The position numbers and the translations under genes are program-made. The notes under the pieces are model-generated. The model made no database searches. It was not told the origin of the DNA and worked only from the letters and a program-made list of their open reading frames with translations. DNA of 64,000 bases from JAFEBO01 sp044221315 (GTDB lineage: Bacteria; Planctomycetota; Phycisphaerae; Phycisphaerales; UBA1924). Below, piece by piece: positions 8,339 through 20,002 of this stretch. Within the stretch, counting starts at the first letter, position 1. Each line of letters opens with the position of its first letter. Where the stretch lies: the NCBI GenBank assembly GCA_044221315.1, contig JBGAPK010000021.1, positions 1 through 64,000 of the forward strand, in the 5' to 3' direction.

Positions 8339-9565
8339 TCACTTCACGATCTGGCTCATCTTGAAGATCGGAAGGATGATCGCCATGGCGATGAAGCCGA
8401 CTACAACGCCCATGCAGAGGATCATGATGGGTTCGATAAGGCTTGTGACCGCCTTGATGTTGTCCTTGAGCGCCTTGGAGTAGTACGCGCTGATCTCGTC
8501 CAGCACCTCGCCGAGCTTACCGGACTCTTCGCCCGCCGCGATCATCTGGCTCACCGCGCGGGGCAGCAGCGGGTCCTTGGTCAGCGTGCCGGTGATCTTC
8601 TTGCCCTGCTTGACGTTCGCGTACACCTTCTTCCACATCCCGTGGTAGAGCTGGTTGCCGCTGATCTCGCCGGTGATCGCCAGGGTGTCGAGCATCGGCA
8701 CGCCGGCGTTGATCAATTGTCCCATCGTCTGCAGGCTGCGGCTGATGTAGAGCGAGCGGAACATCGTCCTGACGATCGGGATGGTCAGCTTCAGCTTGTC
8801 GACCCAGAAACGCCCGATCTCGGTCAGCGTGAACGCGTAGCCGCCGCCCGCCGCCACCACGCCGCCCGCAAGCAGGTACGGCCAGTTCGCCACCATGAAC
8901 TTCGAGAGACCCATGAGGAACGTCGTCGCCCAGGGCAGGACTTCTTCTTTGCCCTCGAACACGGCGTAGAACTTCGGCAGCACGAACGCGAGCAGGAAGA
9001 TCGTGACCGCCACCGCCAGCGTACCGATCACCGCCGGGTAGATCGCGGCGCCGACGACCATTTTCCGCGTCTCGATCTGCTGGCCGATATAGCCCGCGAT
9101 CCGGTCGAGCATCTTCGAGAACGAGCCCGACATCTCCGACGCCCGCGTCATGTTGATGTAGAGCGGATTGAACAGTTTCGGGTGCTTGGCGATCGCCTCG
9201 GAGAACTGCTTGCCCGCCTCAACGTCGTTCTTGAGCGTGACGATCACCTTCTTGAAGCCCGCGTGCTCGGTCTGCTCCGCGATGCCTTCGAGCGCCGCGC
9301 GCAGGTTGATGCCGGCGCGGATCATGACCGCGAGCTGTGTGGTGAAGTCGAGCACGTGCTTCTGAGTGGGCTTGCCCGCGTTCAACTCGCGGAGCTTGCC
9401 GAGGAACCCGACCGCCTGCTCCGTGCCCAGCGCCGCAGAAACACTGAGCACCTGAGAGCCCTGGTTGCGGAGGATCGCCGCGGCACTGGTCGCCGAATCG
9501 GCCGCGACCACACCCGTGCTCACCTGCCCCTGGGCCGTCCGGACTTGGTATCGGTAGTTGGGCAT
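8339..9565 (-). CDS. pilC: Type IV pilus / type II secretion inner membrane platform protein (PilC/GspF family)
   Basis: 408-residue polytopic membrane protein with two T2SSF domains. The N-terminal extension is PNYRYQVRTAQGQVSTGVVAADS. The first domain begins at DFTTQLAVMIRAGINL, with transmembrane helices around AIYPAVIGTLAVAVTIFLLAFVLP. The second contains LQTMGQLINAGVPMLDTLAI and the C-terminal helix PIMILCMGVVVGFIAMAII. It anchors the assembly motor in the inner membrane. I start it at the ATG reading MPNYRYQV (9565); an ATG five codons upstream is possible. It follows pilT on the same strand, and no pilB/GspE extension ATPase is in the window. Confidence 0.92.
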   Translation of the reverse strand: MPNYRYQVRTAQGQVSTGVVAADSATSAAAILRNQGSQVLSVSAALGTEQAVGFLGKLRELNAGKPTQKHVLDFTTQLAVMIRAGINLRAALEGIAEQTEHAGFKKVIVTLKNDVEAGKQFSEAIAKHPKLFNPLYINMTRASEMSGSFSKMLDRIAGYIGQQIETRKMVVGAAIYPAVIGTLAVAVTIFLLAFVLPKFYAVFEGKEEVLPWATTFLMGLSKFMVANWPYLLAGGVVAAGGGYAFTLTEIGRFWVDKLKLTIPIVRTMFRSLYISRSLQTMGQLINAGVPMLDTLAITGEISGNQLYHGMWKKVYANVKQGKKITGTLTKDPLLPRAVSQMIAAGEESGKLGEVLDEISAYYSKALKDNIKAVTSLIEPIMILCMGVVVGFIAMAIILPIFKMSQIVK

Positions 9566-9678
9566 GTTTCTCGCAGGCACGGGGGCCGGCCGCTAGGCGC
9601 CGGACCCGAATCCAACCATTTGAACCTGGACGACCGGGTCTTCCTAGTGCCCGATCGCCCAGCGCCGAACGTCTCTCG

Positions 9679-10733
<1,055 letters not shown>

Positions 10734-10734
<1 letters not shown>

Positions 10735-10747
10735 CGGTTGCCTCCCG
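10734..10747 (-). promoter_or_regulatory. Ribosome-binding site deciding the pilT GTG start
   Basis: Read on the minus strand, GGGAGG lies six bases before GTG at 10734. No ATG in a plausible position has such a site, and translation from here gives a protein matching the normal PilT N terminus. Confidence 0.7.
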
Positions 10748-10912
10748 CGCCTCTTGCCGACCCCACGCGCGTACACACGCCGCGACCGTCCAAGATCGGT
10801 CCGCACGCGGCCCCGCTTTGCCGCCGGCCCCCTCCGGCGGGCCCTCTTTGTCCATGAATCCCCTGCCCGCCCACCAGACGGAATAAACCGAACGCCGAAG
10901 TCCCCGATCGTC

Positions 10913-11822
10913 TCAGCGCCCGCCGGGGCCTTCGCCCCTTGAATCCCGGCCGGCGCCCCCCAGCAGGTCCGAAACAATTCTCGCGTACAACTCGGCAATC
11001 AGGACCTGCCCCGCGGCGCTCGGATGGATGTCGTCGGTGAAGACTCCCTCGCCCCTCGCGACGGCCGGCCCAAGGACCGACTCGCTTTCGTACACCGGGA
11101 CTCCGGCCTGCTCCGCCACGGCGCGCAGCGACTCGTAGTGCTTCACCTTCGGATTGCCCAATTCGCTCCGCGTCTTGTGAAGCACCACCGCCACGGGGAT
11201 TCCCCGTGACCTGATCCAATTCAGCAATGCCCCCGCGGACGCGAGGCCCTCTTCGATCTGCTGCTGGGTCGGGGCGAGCGCAACCGCGCCATTGCCCGAA
11301 CTGGTTATCCGGGGCCACACGTACCTTGTGATCAGCTCGACCAGGGCCGAGCGCGGAGCCTCCGTGGGCTGCTCGGCACCGAGCGGCCCGAACGACGGTA
11401 CATCCCACGCGTCATGGCTGCTCCACACGACGACGATCGCGTCGGCATCGAACGCTCCGAACCGCTCGAGGTACGAAAGCTCGTTCTGCGGACCCCAACT
11501 GCCGGCCGCCACGTTCCCCACGAAGACCGGGCGGCCGGTGGTGACCGAAAGATCGGCCGCGAGAAGCGCGGTGGATGTTTCAGAGTCGTTGAGCAAGGCC
11601 CCCCCGAACACCACGCTGTCGCCGATCACCAGAACCCGCAGCTCGGTCGGGTTTGTCTTTTCCCGCGGAAAACACGAGCAGGGGCGGATCCCCCAGCCCG
11701 ATCGCGTATCGCGCCACCAGCTCGCCCCCGAGCAATGCCGCGATGAGGAAGGCGAGCCCAACCACAAGGAGCCGACGCGGGCGCCTCCGCCGGTTCCGAC
11801 TTGGGTGCGGGATAAAGACCAT
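10913..11822 (-). CDS. SGNH/GDSL-type hydrolase, membrane-anchored, frameshifted
   Basis: The N-terminal part (ATG 11822, MVFIPHPSRNRRRR, then the membrane helix LLVVGLAFLIAALLG and GLGDPPLLVF) is in one frame. The hydrolase part (LRVLVIGDSVVFGG with the catalytic Ser block, VVWSSHDAWDV, and DDIHPSAAGQ with the Asp/His block) is in another. Removing one G of the GGG at 11662-11664 joins them smoothly (LLVFSAEKTNPTELRVL), so a single-base insertion is the simplest explanation: a sequence error, a real mutation or, less likely, programmed slippage. The ATG at 11827 opens the downstream frame directly, but that N terminus has no sensible character. It is 21 bp after rnhA, likely the same operon. 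Members of this group de-esterify lipids or sugars; the substrate is unknown. Confidence 0.7.
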
Positions 11823-11843
11823 TGCATGAGTCCCTTTCCACCC

Positions 11844-12332
11844 TCACGTACCGACAATCGCCTCTCGCGCCGCGACCGCCAACTGATCGCACCGTTCATT
11901 CTCGGGATGCTCGTTGTGCCCACGGATCCAATGGAAATGCAGCGTGTGCTTTGCTTTGAGCGCGTCGAGCTCTTCCCACAATTCACGGTTCTTGACCGGC
12001 TTCTTGTCCGCTGTCCGCCACCCCCGCTTCTTCCACGATTCCATCCATTCTTTCAGCCCGTTCAGGACGTACTGCGAATCGCTGAAGATCTCGACCTCCG
12101 CGGGTTCTTTCAGAGCCTCCAGTCCACGGATCACCGCGATCAGTTCCATGCGGTTGTTCGTGGTCTCGAGTTCGGCCCCGGCCTCTTCCTTTTCCTTGCC
12201 GGTCGCCGGGTGTCTCAGGATGTAGGCCCAGCCACCGGGCCCGGGATTCCCCGAGCACGCGCCATCCGTGTACAGCTCGACACTCGCCCGCCCCTGGGCC
12301 GCCGCTTCCGGCTTCTTGCGGGCCCCGGTCAT
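11844..12332 (-). CDS. rnhA: Ribonuclease HI
   Basis: 162-residue RNase H that degrades the RNA strand of RNA-DNA hybrids (R-loops, Okazaki primers). The acidic active site is clear: Asp in LYTDGACSGNPGPGGW (D23), Glu in NNRMELIAVI, Asp in IFSDSQYV and the last Asp in NERCDQLA. The basic protrusion KEWMESWKKRGWRTADKKPV of the HI type is present. The start ATG overlaps the stop of the glycogen synthase gene (ATGA at 12329-12332), so translation is probably coupled. A 15-residue polar N-terminal tail precedes the domain. Confidence 0.95.
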   Translation of the reverse strand: MTGARKKPEAAAQGRASVELYTDGACSGNPGPGGWAYILRHPATGKEKEEAGAELETTNNRMELIAVIRGLEALKEPAEVEIFSDSQYVLNGLKEWMESWKKRGWRTADKKPVKNRELWEELDALKAKHTLHFHWIRGHNEHPENERCDQLAVAAREAIVGT

Positions 12333-14251
12333 GCCCCACCACCACCCAGCAGATTTCCCAGTCCTCCCGCGCCCTCCGCGAGAAGCCGCTCCACCGCCAC
12401 ATCGTGCGCTTCGTGATACGCCGGCCCCAGGTGTGCCCAGTCGAAATCCCAGCTTCTCCGATCCACGGCGTTGCGCAGCGCGATCCGCTCGCGCCGGTCC
12501 ATGCGGCAGAAATCAAGCAGCTTCGCGCACAGGTCCGCCGCCGTCTCGTGGTACGGGCGACCACGCCGGCGCAGGACGGTCAGGCCCCACTCGTCGTGCC
12601 CCAGGTGATGCTCCGCGACGTACCGCCCGAAGCCGGCCAGATCGCTTGTCACGCTCGGCACGCCCATCGCTATGCACTCGAGCGGCGTGTACCCCCACGG
12701 CTCGTAACTGCTCGGGAAGAGCCCCATGTGGCATCCGCGGACGAACTGGTCGTACTCGATTCCCCAGAGCGGATTCGCCGGGCTGATGAACTCCGGGTGG
12801 TACACGATCTTCACCGGGTCTTCCGGCCGATTGACCAGCCCGAGCTGCCGAATCTGGTTCAGCACCGGATCGTCGCCGTCGTTCTCCAGAATGTGCGTCA
12901 CCACCATCGGCAGGCAATGTTGCTTCATCGCCTGCTGCGTCCGCCGATACCGGATCGTCCAGTACTCGTCGATCAGATCGTCGAGCCGCAGCTTCTCCCC
13001 CGCCGCCGCCCTCGAATAGAGCTTGCTGGCCACTCCCTCGGTGATGTTCTGGCAGACCGTTCGCAGTTCATTCATCACGCCGCGCTTTTCGAGCGCCAGC
13101 GGGTTCAGGCTGCGGGTCGCCTTGCTCGTCACAATGAAGAAGACGATCGTCTTGTCGATCCGGTGCGCCTTCATCTCCGCGTTCAGTCGCGCCAGCGCCT
13201 CCAGGCAAAGATCGAAACCCTTGTTTTTCGGCTCGTACCGGCCCGACGTAAAGAAGTACAGCGTCTTATCGAGGTCAAACGAGTAGCTCGGGAAGAAGTG
13301 CCCCATCGTGAACTGGTGGATTCGTTCCTTGAACGTCGCGTGCTGCTGCTGCTGCTCGTGCGCGATGTTGTACCTCGCCACGTTCAGCCCGTTCGGCAGC
13401 ACGATGTCCACCGGCCTGCCCAAAAGGGCCGCGCACTCCTCCGCCGTCACCGCCGAAACCGTCGTAAAAACGTGCGCCCCGTGCGCACACGCCCGCTCGA
13501 TCTTGTGCTGCGTGACGATGTTGTACTTCTTCGCGGCCTCCGCGTCGTTCACGCTCCGCAGTTTCTCATAGAAATCATCCATCCCCATCGCCATGAACCG
13601 CCCGAGCAGCGTCGCGTGCGTCGTGAACACACTCGCCACCGGCAGCGCCTGGCGCCGGATCATCGGAATGGCCAGCCCGGCCATCCACTCGTGAAAATGA
13701 CCCACCAGCACCCGCGGCGCCGTCTTCGCCCCGCGCGTCGATCCCCCCGCCGCCGCCCGCTGCTCGCACAACGCCTCCATCACCCGGCGCACCGCGTCCG
13801 CAAACGTCACCACGCCATCAATCAGCCAGTCGCTCGCCGGCGTCTCGATGCCGTGGTGCTCCCACAGAACATACTTGATCTCCCCCAATTTCCACGGCGG
13901 CACCCAGTGCTCCAGCAAGAGCACCCGCGGCCGCCCCGGCACCAGCCATCGCCCATGATGCACCTTCAGCCCCCGCGCCGCCAATTGCTCGATCGCCCGC
14001 CCGATCCAGCCCCCCGGCGTCGTCGGCTCAAACTCCACCGCCGCCTTCTGCTCGTTGTACGGCCCGATGAGCGTGTACCGGTCCCCCCACCGCTCCATCA
14101 TCAGCGGCACCTTCGAGCGGATCACCTGATAGATCCCGCCCAGCTGATTGCAGACCTCCCACGCGATCTCAAAGAGGTACGCGCCCTCGCTCTGGCGAGA
14201 AACATCGCCCTCCTCGTGCGTCGCAACCGTCGTTGATCCCGCCTCAGCCAT
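12329..14251 (-). CDS. Glycogen synthase, GT3 (eukaryote-type) family
   Basis: 640-residue retaining glycosyltransferase that extends alpha-1,4-glucan, probably from UDP-glucose as GT3 enzymes do. It resembles animal/fungal glycogen synthase, not bacterial GlgA (GT5, about 480 residues). The N terminus has EIAWEVCNQLGGIYQVIRSK, then the GT3-like segments LIGPYNEQKAAVEFEP and VHHGRWLVPGRPRVLLLE. The C-terminal Rossmann domain has the E-x7-E pair in YEPWGYTPLE (about residues 517-525), followed by CIAMGVPSVTSDLAGFG. The Arg-cluster and phosphorylation tails of the yeast/animal regulators are not obvious. It heads the operon with rnhA and the SGNH gene and diverges from purL. Confidence 0.88.
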   Translation of the reverse strand: MAEAGSTTVATHEEGDVSRQSEGAYLFEIAWEVCNQLGGIYQVIRSKVPLMMERWGDRYTLIGPYNEQKAAVEFEPTTPGGWIGRAIEQLAARGLKVHHGRWLVPGRPRVLLLEHWVPPWKLGEIKYVLWEHHGIETPASDWLIDGVVTFADAVRRVMEALCEQRAAAGGSTRGAKTAPRVLVGHFHEWMAGLAIPMIRRQALPVASVFTTHATLLGRFMAMGMDDFYEKLRSVNDAEAAKKYNIVTQHKIERACAHGAHVFTTVSAVTAEECAALLGRPVDIVLPNGLNVARYNIAHEQQQQHATFKERIHQFTMGHFFPSYSFDLDKTLYFFTSGRYEPKNKGFDLCLEALARLNAEMKAHRIDKTIVFFIVTSKATRSLNPLALEKRGVMNELRTVCQNITEGVASKLYSRAAAGEKLRLDDLIDEYWTIRYRRTQQAMKQHCLPMVVTHILENDGDDPVLNQIRQLGLVNRPEDPVKIVYHPEFISPANPLWGIEYDQFVRGCHMGLFPSSYEPWGYTPLECIAMGVPSVTSDLAGFGRYVAEHHLGHDEWGLTVLRRRGRPYHETAADLCAKLLDFCRMDRRERIALRNAVDRRSWDFDWAHLGPAYHEAHDVAVERLLAEGAGGLGNLLGGGGA

Positions 14252-14328
14252 GGCGGGCTGAGTCTAGCCAATGCCAATCTTCGCGCACCGTGCACCAATC
14301 CGGCACACCGCGTTTGCTACCATCGCGC

Positions 14329-17300
14329 GTGAGCCACGCCGCCGCCTCTCACGCGCAACTTTCGCCTCCCGCAAGGGTGCGGGTCCACCGCATCGAGGTA
14401 CGGGCACGCCATCATTCCCTGGATGCCCGCTCCGCCTCGATCGTTCGGACCGCTTCCTCGGTCGGAATTGCCCTCGCTTCCGCTCCGACCACTCAGGTCT
14501 TCCTCATCGAGTCGGACGTCGCGCCGGATCGCATCGACGAAGTCGCCCGCCGCCTCCTCGCCGATCCGGTGACCCAGAGTTTTCACATCGGAGCTCAGGG
14601 GTCAGTCCCCGGTGCCCAGATTGTGGAGGTCCATCCGCTCCCGGGCGTGATGGACCCCGCGGCCCAATCCGTCGAGCTCGCGGCACGGGAATTCCTCAGC
14701 CTTGATTCCTCCCGCACCCTCCGGGTCTCCACCGGCTCTCGATTTGATCTGCTCGGCCTGCCCGCCGACCGCGCCCGCCCTCTGGCCGAACTGCTCGCCC
14801 GCCGCTTCCTCTTCAACCCCGCGATCCAGGCCGTCCACTTCGAGCCGTTCACTCCGACCGCGCTTCCGACCGGCCACGCCTACACCCCGCACCTTCGCCA
14901 CATCCCCATCCGCGATCTCTCCGACAGCGGCCTCGAAAAAATGTCCCGCGAGGCACACCTCTTCCTGAGCCTCGACGAGATGCGGGCCGTCCGCGACGAG
15001 TACCGCTCGCTTGAACGCGATCCGACGGACATCGAACTCGAGACGATCGCGCAGACCTGGTCGGAACACTGCGTTCACAAGACGCTCAAGAGCCGCATCA
15101 GGTACAGAAGTGGCGGAGGGGCAGAGGGGCAAAGGGGCAAAGGGAGCGAGATTCCCGATCATTTGAATTTCCGTGGGCGCCCCGGGCACACCGTCGACGC
15201 CGACGGAACTGTGACGATCGACAACCTCCTCAAGTCCACCGTCGCCGCCGCCACGCACGAACTCATCGCCGACGGCGTCGACTGGACGCTCAGCGTCTTC
15301 AAGGACAACTCCGGCGTCATCGCGTTCGACGATGATTTCGGTGTGTGCATCAAAGTCGAGACGCACAATCACCCCTCCGCCATCGAGCCCTACGGCGGCA
15401 GCGCCACCGGCATCGGCGGGTGCATCCGCGATGTGATCGGAACCGGCCTCGGCGCCAAGCCCATCGCGAGCACCGACGTGTTCTGCGTGGCCTTCCCCGA
15501 CAATTCGTCATTGCCCCCCGGCTGCATCGACCCTCGCCGCACCCTCTCCGAAGTCGTCCGCGGCATCCGCGACTACGGCAATCGGATGGGCATCCCCACC
15601 GTCTCCGGCGCCGTCGCCTTCGATAATCGCTACATCGGAAACCCGCTCGTCTTCGCCGGCTGCGTCGGGCTCATTCCTCGCAAGTTCGTCCATGGCCAGG
15701 CCCAACCCGGCGATCGCATCATCGCCCTCGGCGGCCGCACCGGGCGCGACGGCATCCACGGCGCCACCTTCTCCAGCGCCGAGATGGAACACACCCACGC
15801 CGACGAATTCTCCCACGCCGTCCAGATCGGCAACGCCATCGAAGAAAAACGCACGCTCGACGCGATCCTCCGCGCCCGCGATGCCGCCGGAGGCCCGCTC
15901 TACCACGGCATGACCGACTGCGGCGCCGGCGGATTCTCCTCCGCCGTCGGCGAGATGGGCGGCAAGATCGGCGCGACCGTCCAACTCGACCGCGCCCCGC
16001 TCAAGTACGCCGGCCTTTCGTACACCGAAATCTGGATCAGCGAAGCCCAGGAACGGATGGTCCTCGCCGTGCCGCCACAGCGAATCGCCGCGCTAAAGAA
16101 GATCTGCGATGAGGAATCCGTCGAACTCGCGGATCTCGGCGAATTCGGCACGCCCGACGCCGAGCTCATCCTCCGCTATCACGATCTCGAGGTCGGCCGC
16201 CTGCCGATGGCGTTCCTTCACGACGGGATTCCGACGCCGACGCGCGAAGCCGTCTGGCAGCCGCCCGCCATTCACAGGCCCACACGCGCTTCCCGACCGA
16301 TCGGGCGAAACGAGCTTTCCGATTCTCTGCTCGCGCTCCTTTCGCATCCGAACATTGCCAGCAAGCACTGGATCATCCGGCAATACGACCATGAGGTGCA
16401 GGGCAACACGATTGTCAAACCTCTCGGCGGGCCGCGCGCCCGCGGGCCGATGGATGCCGCAGTCCTTCAGCCAGTCCACACCCATTCGCGAGGCATCGCA
16501 ATCTCCTGCGGCCTCCAGACCGGCGTGGGTCATCCCGACAACGCAGGCGACCCGTACCTCATGACCCTCGCCGCGATCGACGAATGCGTCCGCAACCTCG
16601 TCTGTGTCGGCGCCGATCCCGAGCGAATCGCCATCCTCGACAACTTCTGCTGGCCCTCCTGCGCCGACCCCAAGAACCTCGCCTCGCTCGTCCGCGCCGC
16701 CGAAGCCTGCTACGACGGGGCCAAGGCCTACCGCACCCCCTTTGTCTCCGGAAAAGACTCGCTCAACAACCAACTCCGCTACACCGACCCGAAGACGGGC
16801 GAGCAGAAACTGATCGAGATTCCGCCGACTCTGCTTATCACCGGGCTTGCGGTCGTGCCCGATGTTGGCCGCTGCGTCACGATGGACGCCAAATCGCCCG
16901 GCAATGCCCTCGTCCTCGTCGGTGAGACCTCTCCCGCGCTCGGCGGCTCACACTTCCAGCAACTCTTCCGCGATTCAGCGCTCGACGCGTCCATCCCGCG
17001 CACCGATCTCGTCGTCGGCCCGCGCACCGCAAACGCCGTCGCTTCGCTCATCCAGTCCGGGATCGTGCGGTCCGCCCACGACGTTTCCGACGGAGGCCTG
17101 CTCTGCGCCGTCGCCGAGATGCTCATCGCCGGTTCCACAGATCGCACGCCGATCGGAGCCTCGATCGATCTCGCCTCCGTCAAAGCAGATCCCATCGCGG
17201 CGGTATACTCCGAATCTCCCAGCCGCTACGTGCTCGAGATCTCACCGAACAACACAGATCGCGTCCTGGCTCACTTCGCCGCCGTAGGACTTTCCGCCCA

Positions 17301-17409
17301 CGTCATCGGCACGCTGAACGCCTCCGGCGTTCTGACCTGGTCCCGCGGCAACCTGAACACGCCCGTCGAGCAACTAGCGCAGGCCTGGCTGTCGCCGCTC
17401 GACTGGTAA
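14329..17409 (+). CDS. purL: Phosphoribosylformylglycinamidine synthase, PurL with fused PurS-like N terminus
   Basis: About 1026 residues. It catalyses the ATP-dependent conversion of FGAR to FGAM in purine synthesis. The N terminus holds two PurS-like halves (VHRIEVRARHHSLDARS..., then AQIVEVHPLPGVMDPAAQ...), followed by the catalytic region: QTWSEHCVHKTL, FGVCIKVETHNHPSAIEP, GGSATGIGGCIRD, GMTDCGAGGFSS and HDVSDGGLLCAVAEM. There is no C-terminal glutaminase domain, so a separate PurQ is needed. A low-complexity insertion (SGGGAEGQRGKGSE, from 15112) breaks the normally tight segment after LKSRIRY and is made of 8-bp repeats. GTG 14329 is the likely start; GTG 14377 is an alternative. Convergent with the oxidoreductase gene, only 3 bp apart. 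Confidence 0.9.
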   Translation: MSHAAASHAQLSPPARVRVHRIEVRARHHSLDARSASIVRTASSVGIALASAPTTQVFLIESDVAPDRIDEVARRLLADPVTQSFHIGAQGSVPGAQIVEVHPLPGVMDPAAQSVELAAREFLSLDSSRTLRVSTGSRFDLLGLPADRARPLAELLARRFLFNPAIQAVHFEPFTPTALPTGHAYTPHLRHIPIRDLSDSGLEKMSREAHLFLSLDEMRAVRDEYRSLERDPTDIELETIAQTWSEHCVHKTLKSRIRYRSGGGAEGQRGKGSEIPDHLNFRGRPGHTVDADGTVTIDNLLKSTVAAATHELIADGVDWTLSVFKDNSGVIAFDDDFGVCIKVETHNHPSAIEPYGGSATGIGGCIRDVIGTGLGAKPIASTDVFCVAFPDNSSLPPGCIDPRRTLSEVVRGIRDYGNRMGIPTVSGAVAFDNRYIGNPLVFAGCVGLIPRKFVHGQAQPGDRIIALGGRTGRDGIHGATFSSAEMEHTHADEFSHAVQIGNAIEEKRTLDAILRARDAAGGPLYHGMTDCGAGGFSSAVGEMGGKIGATVQLDRAPLKYAGLSYTEIWISEAQERMVLAVPPQRIAALKKICDEESVELADLGEFGTPDAELILRYHDLEVGRLPMAFLHDGIPTPTREAVWQPPAIHRPTRASRPIGRNELSDSLLALLSHPNIASKHWIIRQYDHEVQGNTIVKPLGGPRARGPMDAAVLQPVHTHSRGIAISCGLQTGVGHPDNAGDPYLMTLAAIDECVRNLVCVGADPERIAILDNFCWPSCADPKNLASLVRAAEACYDGAKAYRTPFVSGKDSLNNQLRYTDPKTGEQKLIEIPPTLLITGLAVVPDVGRCVTMDAKSPGNALVLVGETSPALGGSHFQQLFRDSALDASIPRTDLVVGPRTANAVASLIQSGIVRSAHDVSDGGLLCAVAEMLIAGSTDRTPIGASIDLASVKADPIAAVYSESPSRYVLEISPNNTDRVLAHFAAVGLSAHVIGTLNASGVLTWSRGNLNTPVEQLAQAWLSPLDW
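15112..15147 (+). repeat. Degenerate 8-bp repeat inside purL
   Basis: GGGGCAGA, GGGGCAAA, GGGGCAAA, GGG in register. The length keeps the purL frame open and adds about 13 small/polar residues. Reverse-complement versions of the same 8-bp theme (CTTTGCCC/CTTTGCCG/CTCTGCTG) occur at 24723-24773, 43219-43241 and 60997-61032. Confidence 0.7.
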
Positions 17410-17412
17410 TGC

Positions 17413-18372
17413 TCACGGAACCAGCACGATCTTCCCGCTCGCACCCGGCGCCATGATCCGCTCATGCGCCGCCGCAGCCTCTTCCAATTTCATTGTCTCC
17501 CCCACCACCGGCTTCAGTCTCCCCGAGGCGATCCCCGCGCTGATTTGCACCCACGCGGCGCCCAACTCCTCATCCGTCGCGTTGTGCAAGCTCATCCCCA
17601 GCACATCCAGATTCCCCCGCATCGTCAATCGTGGCGTGATCTCGATCTTCCCCCGGCTCCCCACGATCACAATTCGTCCCTTCGCCGCCGCCAGGCCCAG
17701 ATCGTGCTCCAGGTTCACGTTCGCCAGCATCTCGATGATCAAATTCGGCCCGTGCCCGCCCGTCGCCGCGCGGATTTCGTCGAGGTACCCCGGCTTCGAA
17801 TGGTCGAAGACCTCTTCGGCGCCCTGCGCTTCGGCCATCGCCCGCCCAGCCTCCGTGCTTCCAGTCCCGATCACCCGCAACCCCGCGGCATGCGCCAACT
17901 GCACGCACGCCGTCCCCACTCCCCCGGTGGCGCCGTGCACCAGCACCGTCTCTCCTTTCTTCGCGCGCCCGCGATCAAAGAGCGCGACATACGCGGTGAA
18001 GTACGAAATCCCCAAGCTCGCCCCCTGCTCAAAGGAAAGATTCGGCGGCAGCGGGAGCACATTCTTCTGCTCGCACAGCGCCAGATCGGTGTAGGTGCCC
18101 GACGCGGGGCGGTAGACCATCACACGGTCGCCGGCCTTCACGCCCGCCACGCCTGCGCCGATCTGTTCCACAACACCCGCGCCGTCGTACCCCGGCGTGT
18201 ACGGAAACTTTTGCGGCCCGTACCACCCGCTGCGGATGTACGTATCCACCGGATTCACGCCGATGGCCCGCAGTCGCACCACAACCTGCCCCGGCCCCGC
18301 CACCGGGTCGGGCAGCGTTTCCAGCTTCATCACCGACGGATCGCCGAACTGATGCACGCGGATCGCTCTCAT
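17413..18372 (-). CDS. Quinone oxidoreductase (zeta-crystallin-like) / MDR NADPH reductase
   Basis: 319-residue medium-chain dehydrogenase/reductase without catalytic zinc ligands, like NADPH:quinone oxidoreductase (QorA). The N terminus MRAIRVHQFGDPSVMKLETL starts the GroES-like domain, with VNPVDTYIRSGWY and PYTPGYDGAGVVEQIG. The Rossmann domain has VHGATGGVGTACVQLAHAAG (about residues 145-165). The C terminus is GRLKPVVGETMKLEEAAAAH. The electron acceptor in vivo is unknown. It lies downstream of the sigma-54 regulator but is separated from it by the nested inverted repeat at 18390-18479, so it may not be co-transcribed. Confidence 0.87.
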   Translation of the reverse strand: MRAIRVHQFGDPSVMKLETLPDPVAGPGQVVVRLRAIGVNPVDTYIRSGWYGPQKFPYTPGYDGAGVVEQIGAGVAGVKAGDRVMVYRPASGTYTDLALCEQKNVLPLPPNLSFEQGASLGISYFTAYVALFDRGRAKKGETVLVHGATGGVGTACVQLAHAAGLRVIGTGSTEAGRAMAEAQGAEEVFDHSKPGYLDEIRAATGGHGPNLIIEMLANVNLEHDLGLAAAKGRIVIVGSRGKIEITPRLTMRGNLDVLGMSLHNATDEELGAAWVQISAGIASGRLKPVVGETMKLEEAAAAHERIMAPGASGKIVLVP

Positions 18373-18389
18373 CGCCCGCCTCCCGTCTC

Positions 18390-18477
18390 AGAGGCTGTTT
18401 CAGAAGCCCCTTCCCTGTGGGTGGGGGAGGGAAGGGGTTGGGGGAAGGGTTGGCATTTCGCCTTTCTGAAACAGTCT

Positions 18478-18479
<2 letters not shown>
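18390..18479. repeat. Nested inverted repeat between the regulator and oxidoreductase genes
   Basis: Outer arms are AGAGGCTGTTTCAGAA (18390-18405) and TTCTGAAACAGTCTCT (18464-18479), with 15 of 16 complementary and the exception a G-T wobble. Inside lies a second pair, CCCCTTCCCT (18407-18416) and AGGGAAGGGG (18428-18437). The right outer arm runs into the stop codon of the sigma-54 regulator gene. It could act as a bidirectional terminator or be a small REP/MITE-like insertion. No direct target-site duplication is evident. Confidence 0.75.
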
Positions 18480-19968
<1,489 letters not shown>

Positions 19969-20002
19969 GCCCAAACTCTATCAGCGGGAAGCCGGCAAGA
20001 GT

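Noticed and set aside
11024..12416. Frames on the plus strand across the SGNH/RNase HI region
   Set aside because: No recognisable protein text; antisense of supported genes.
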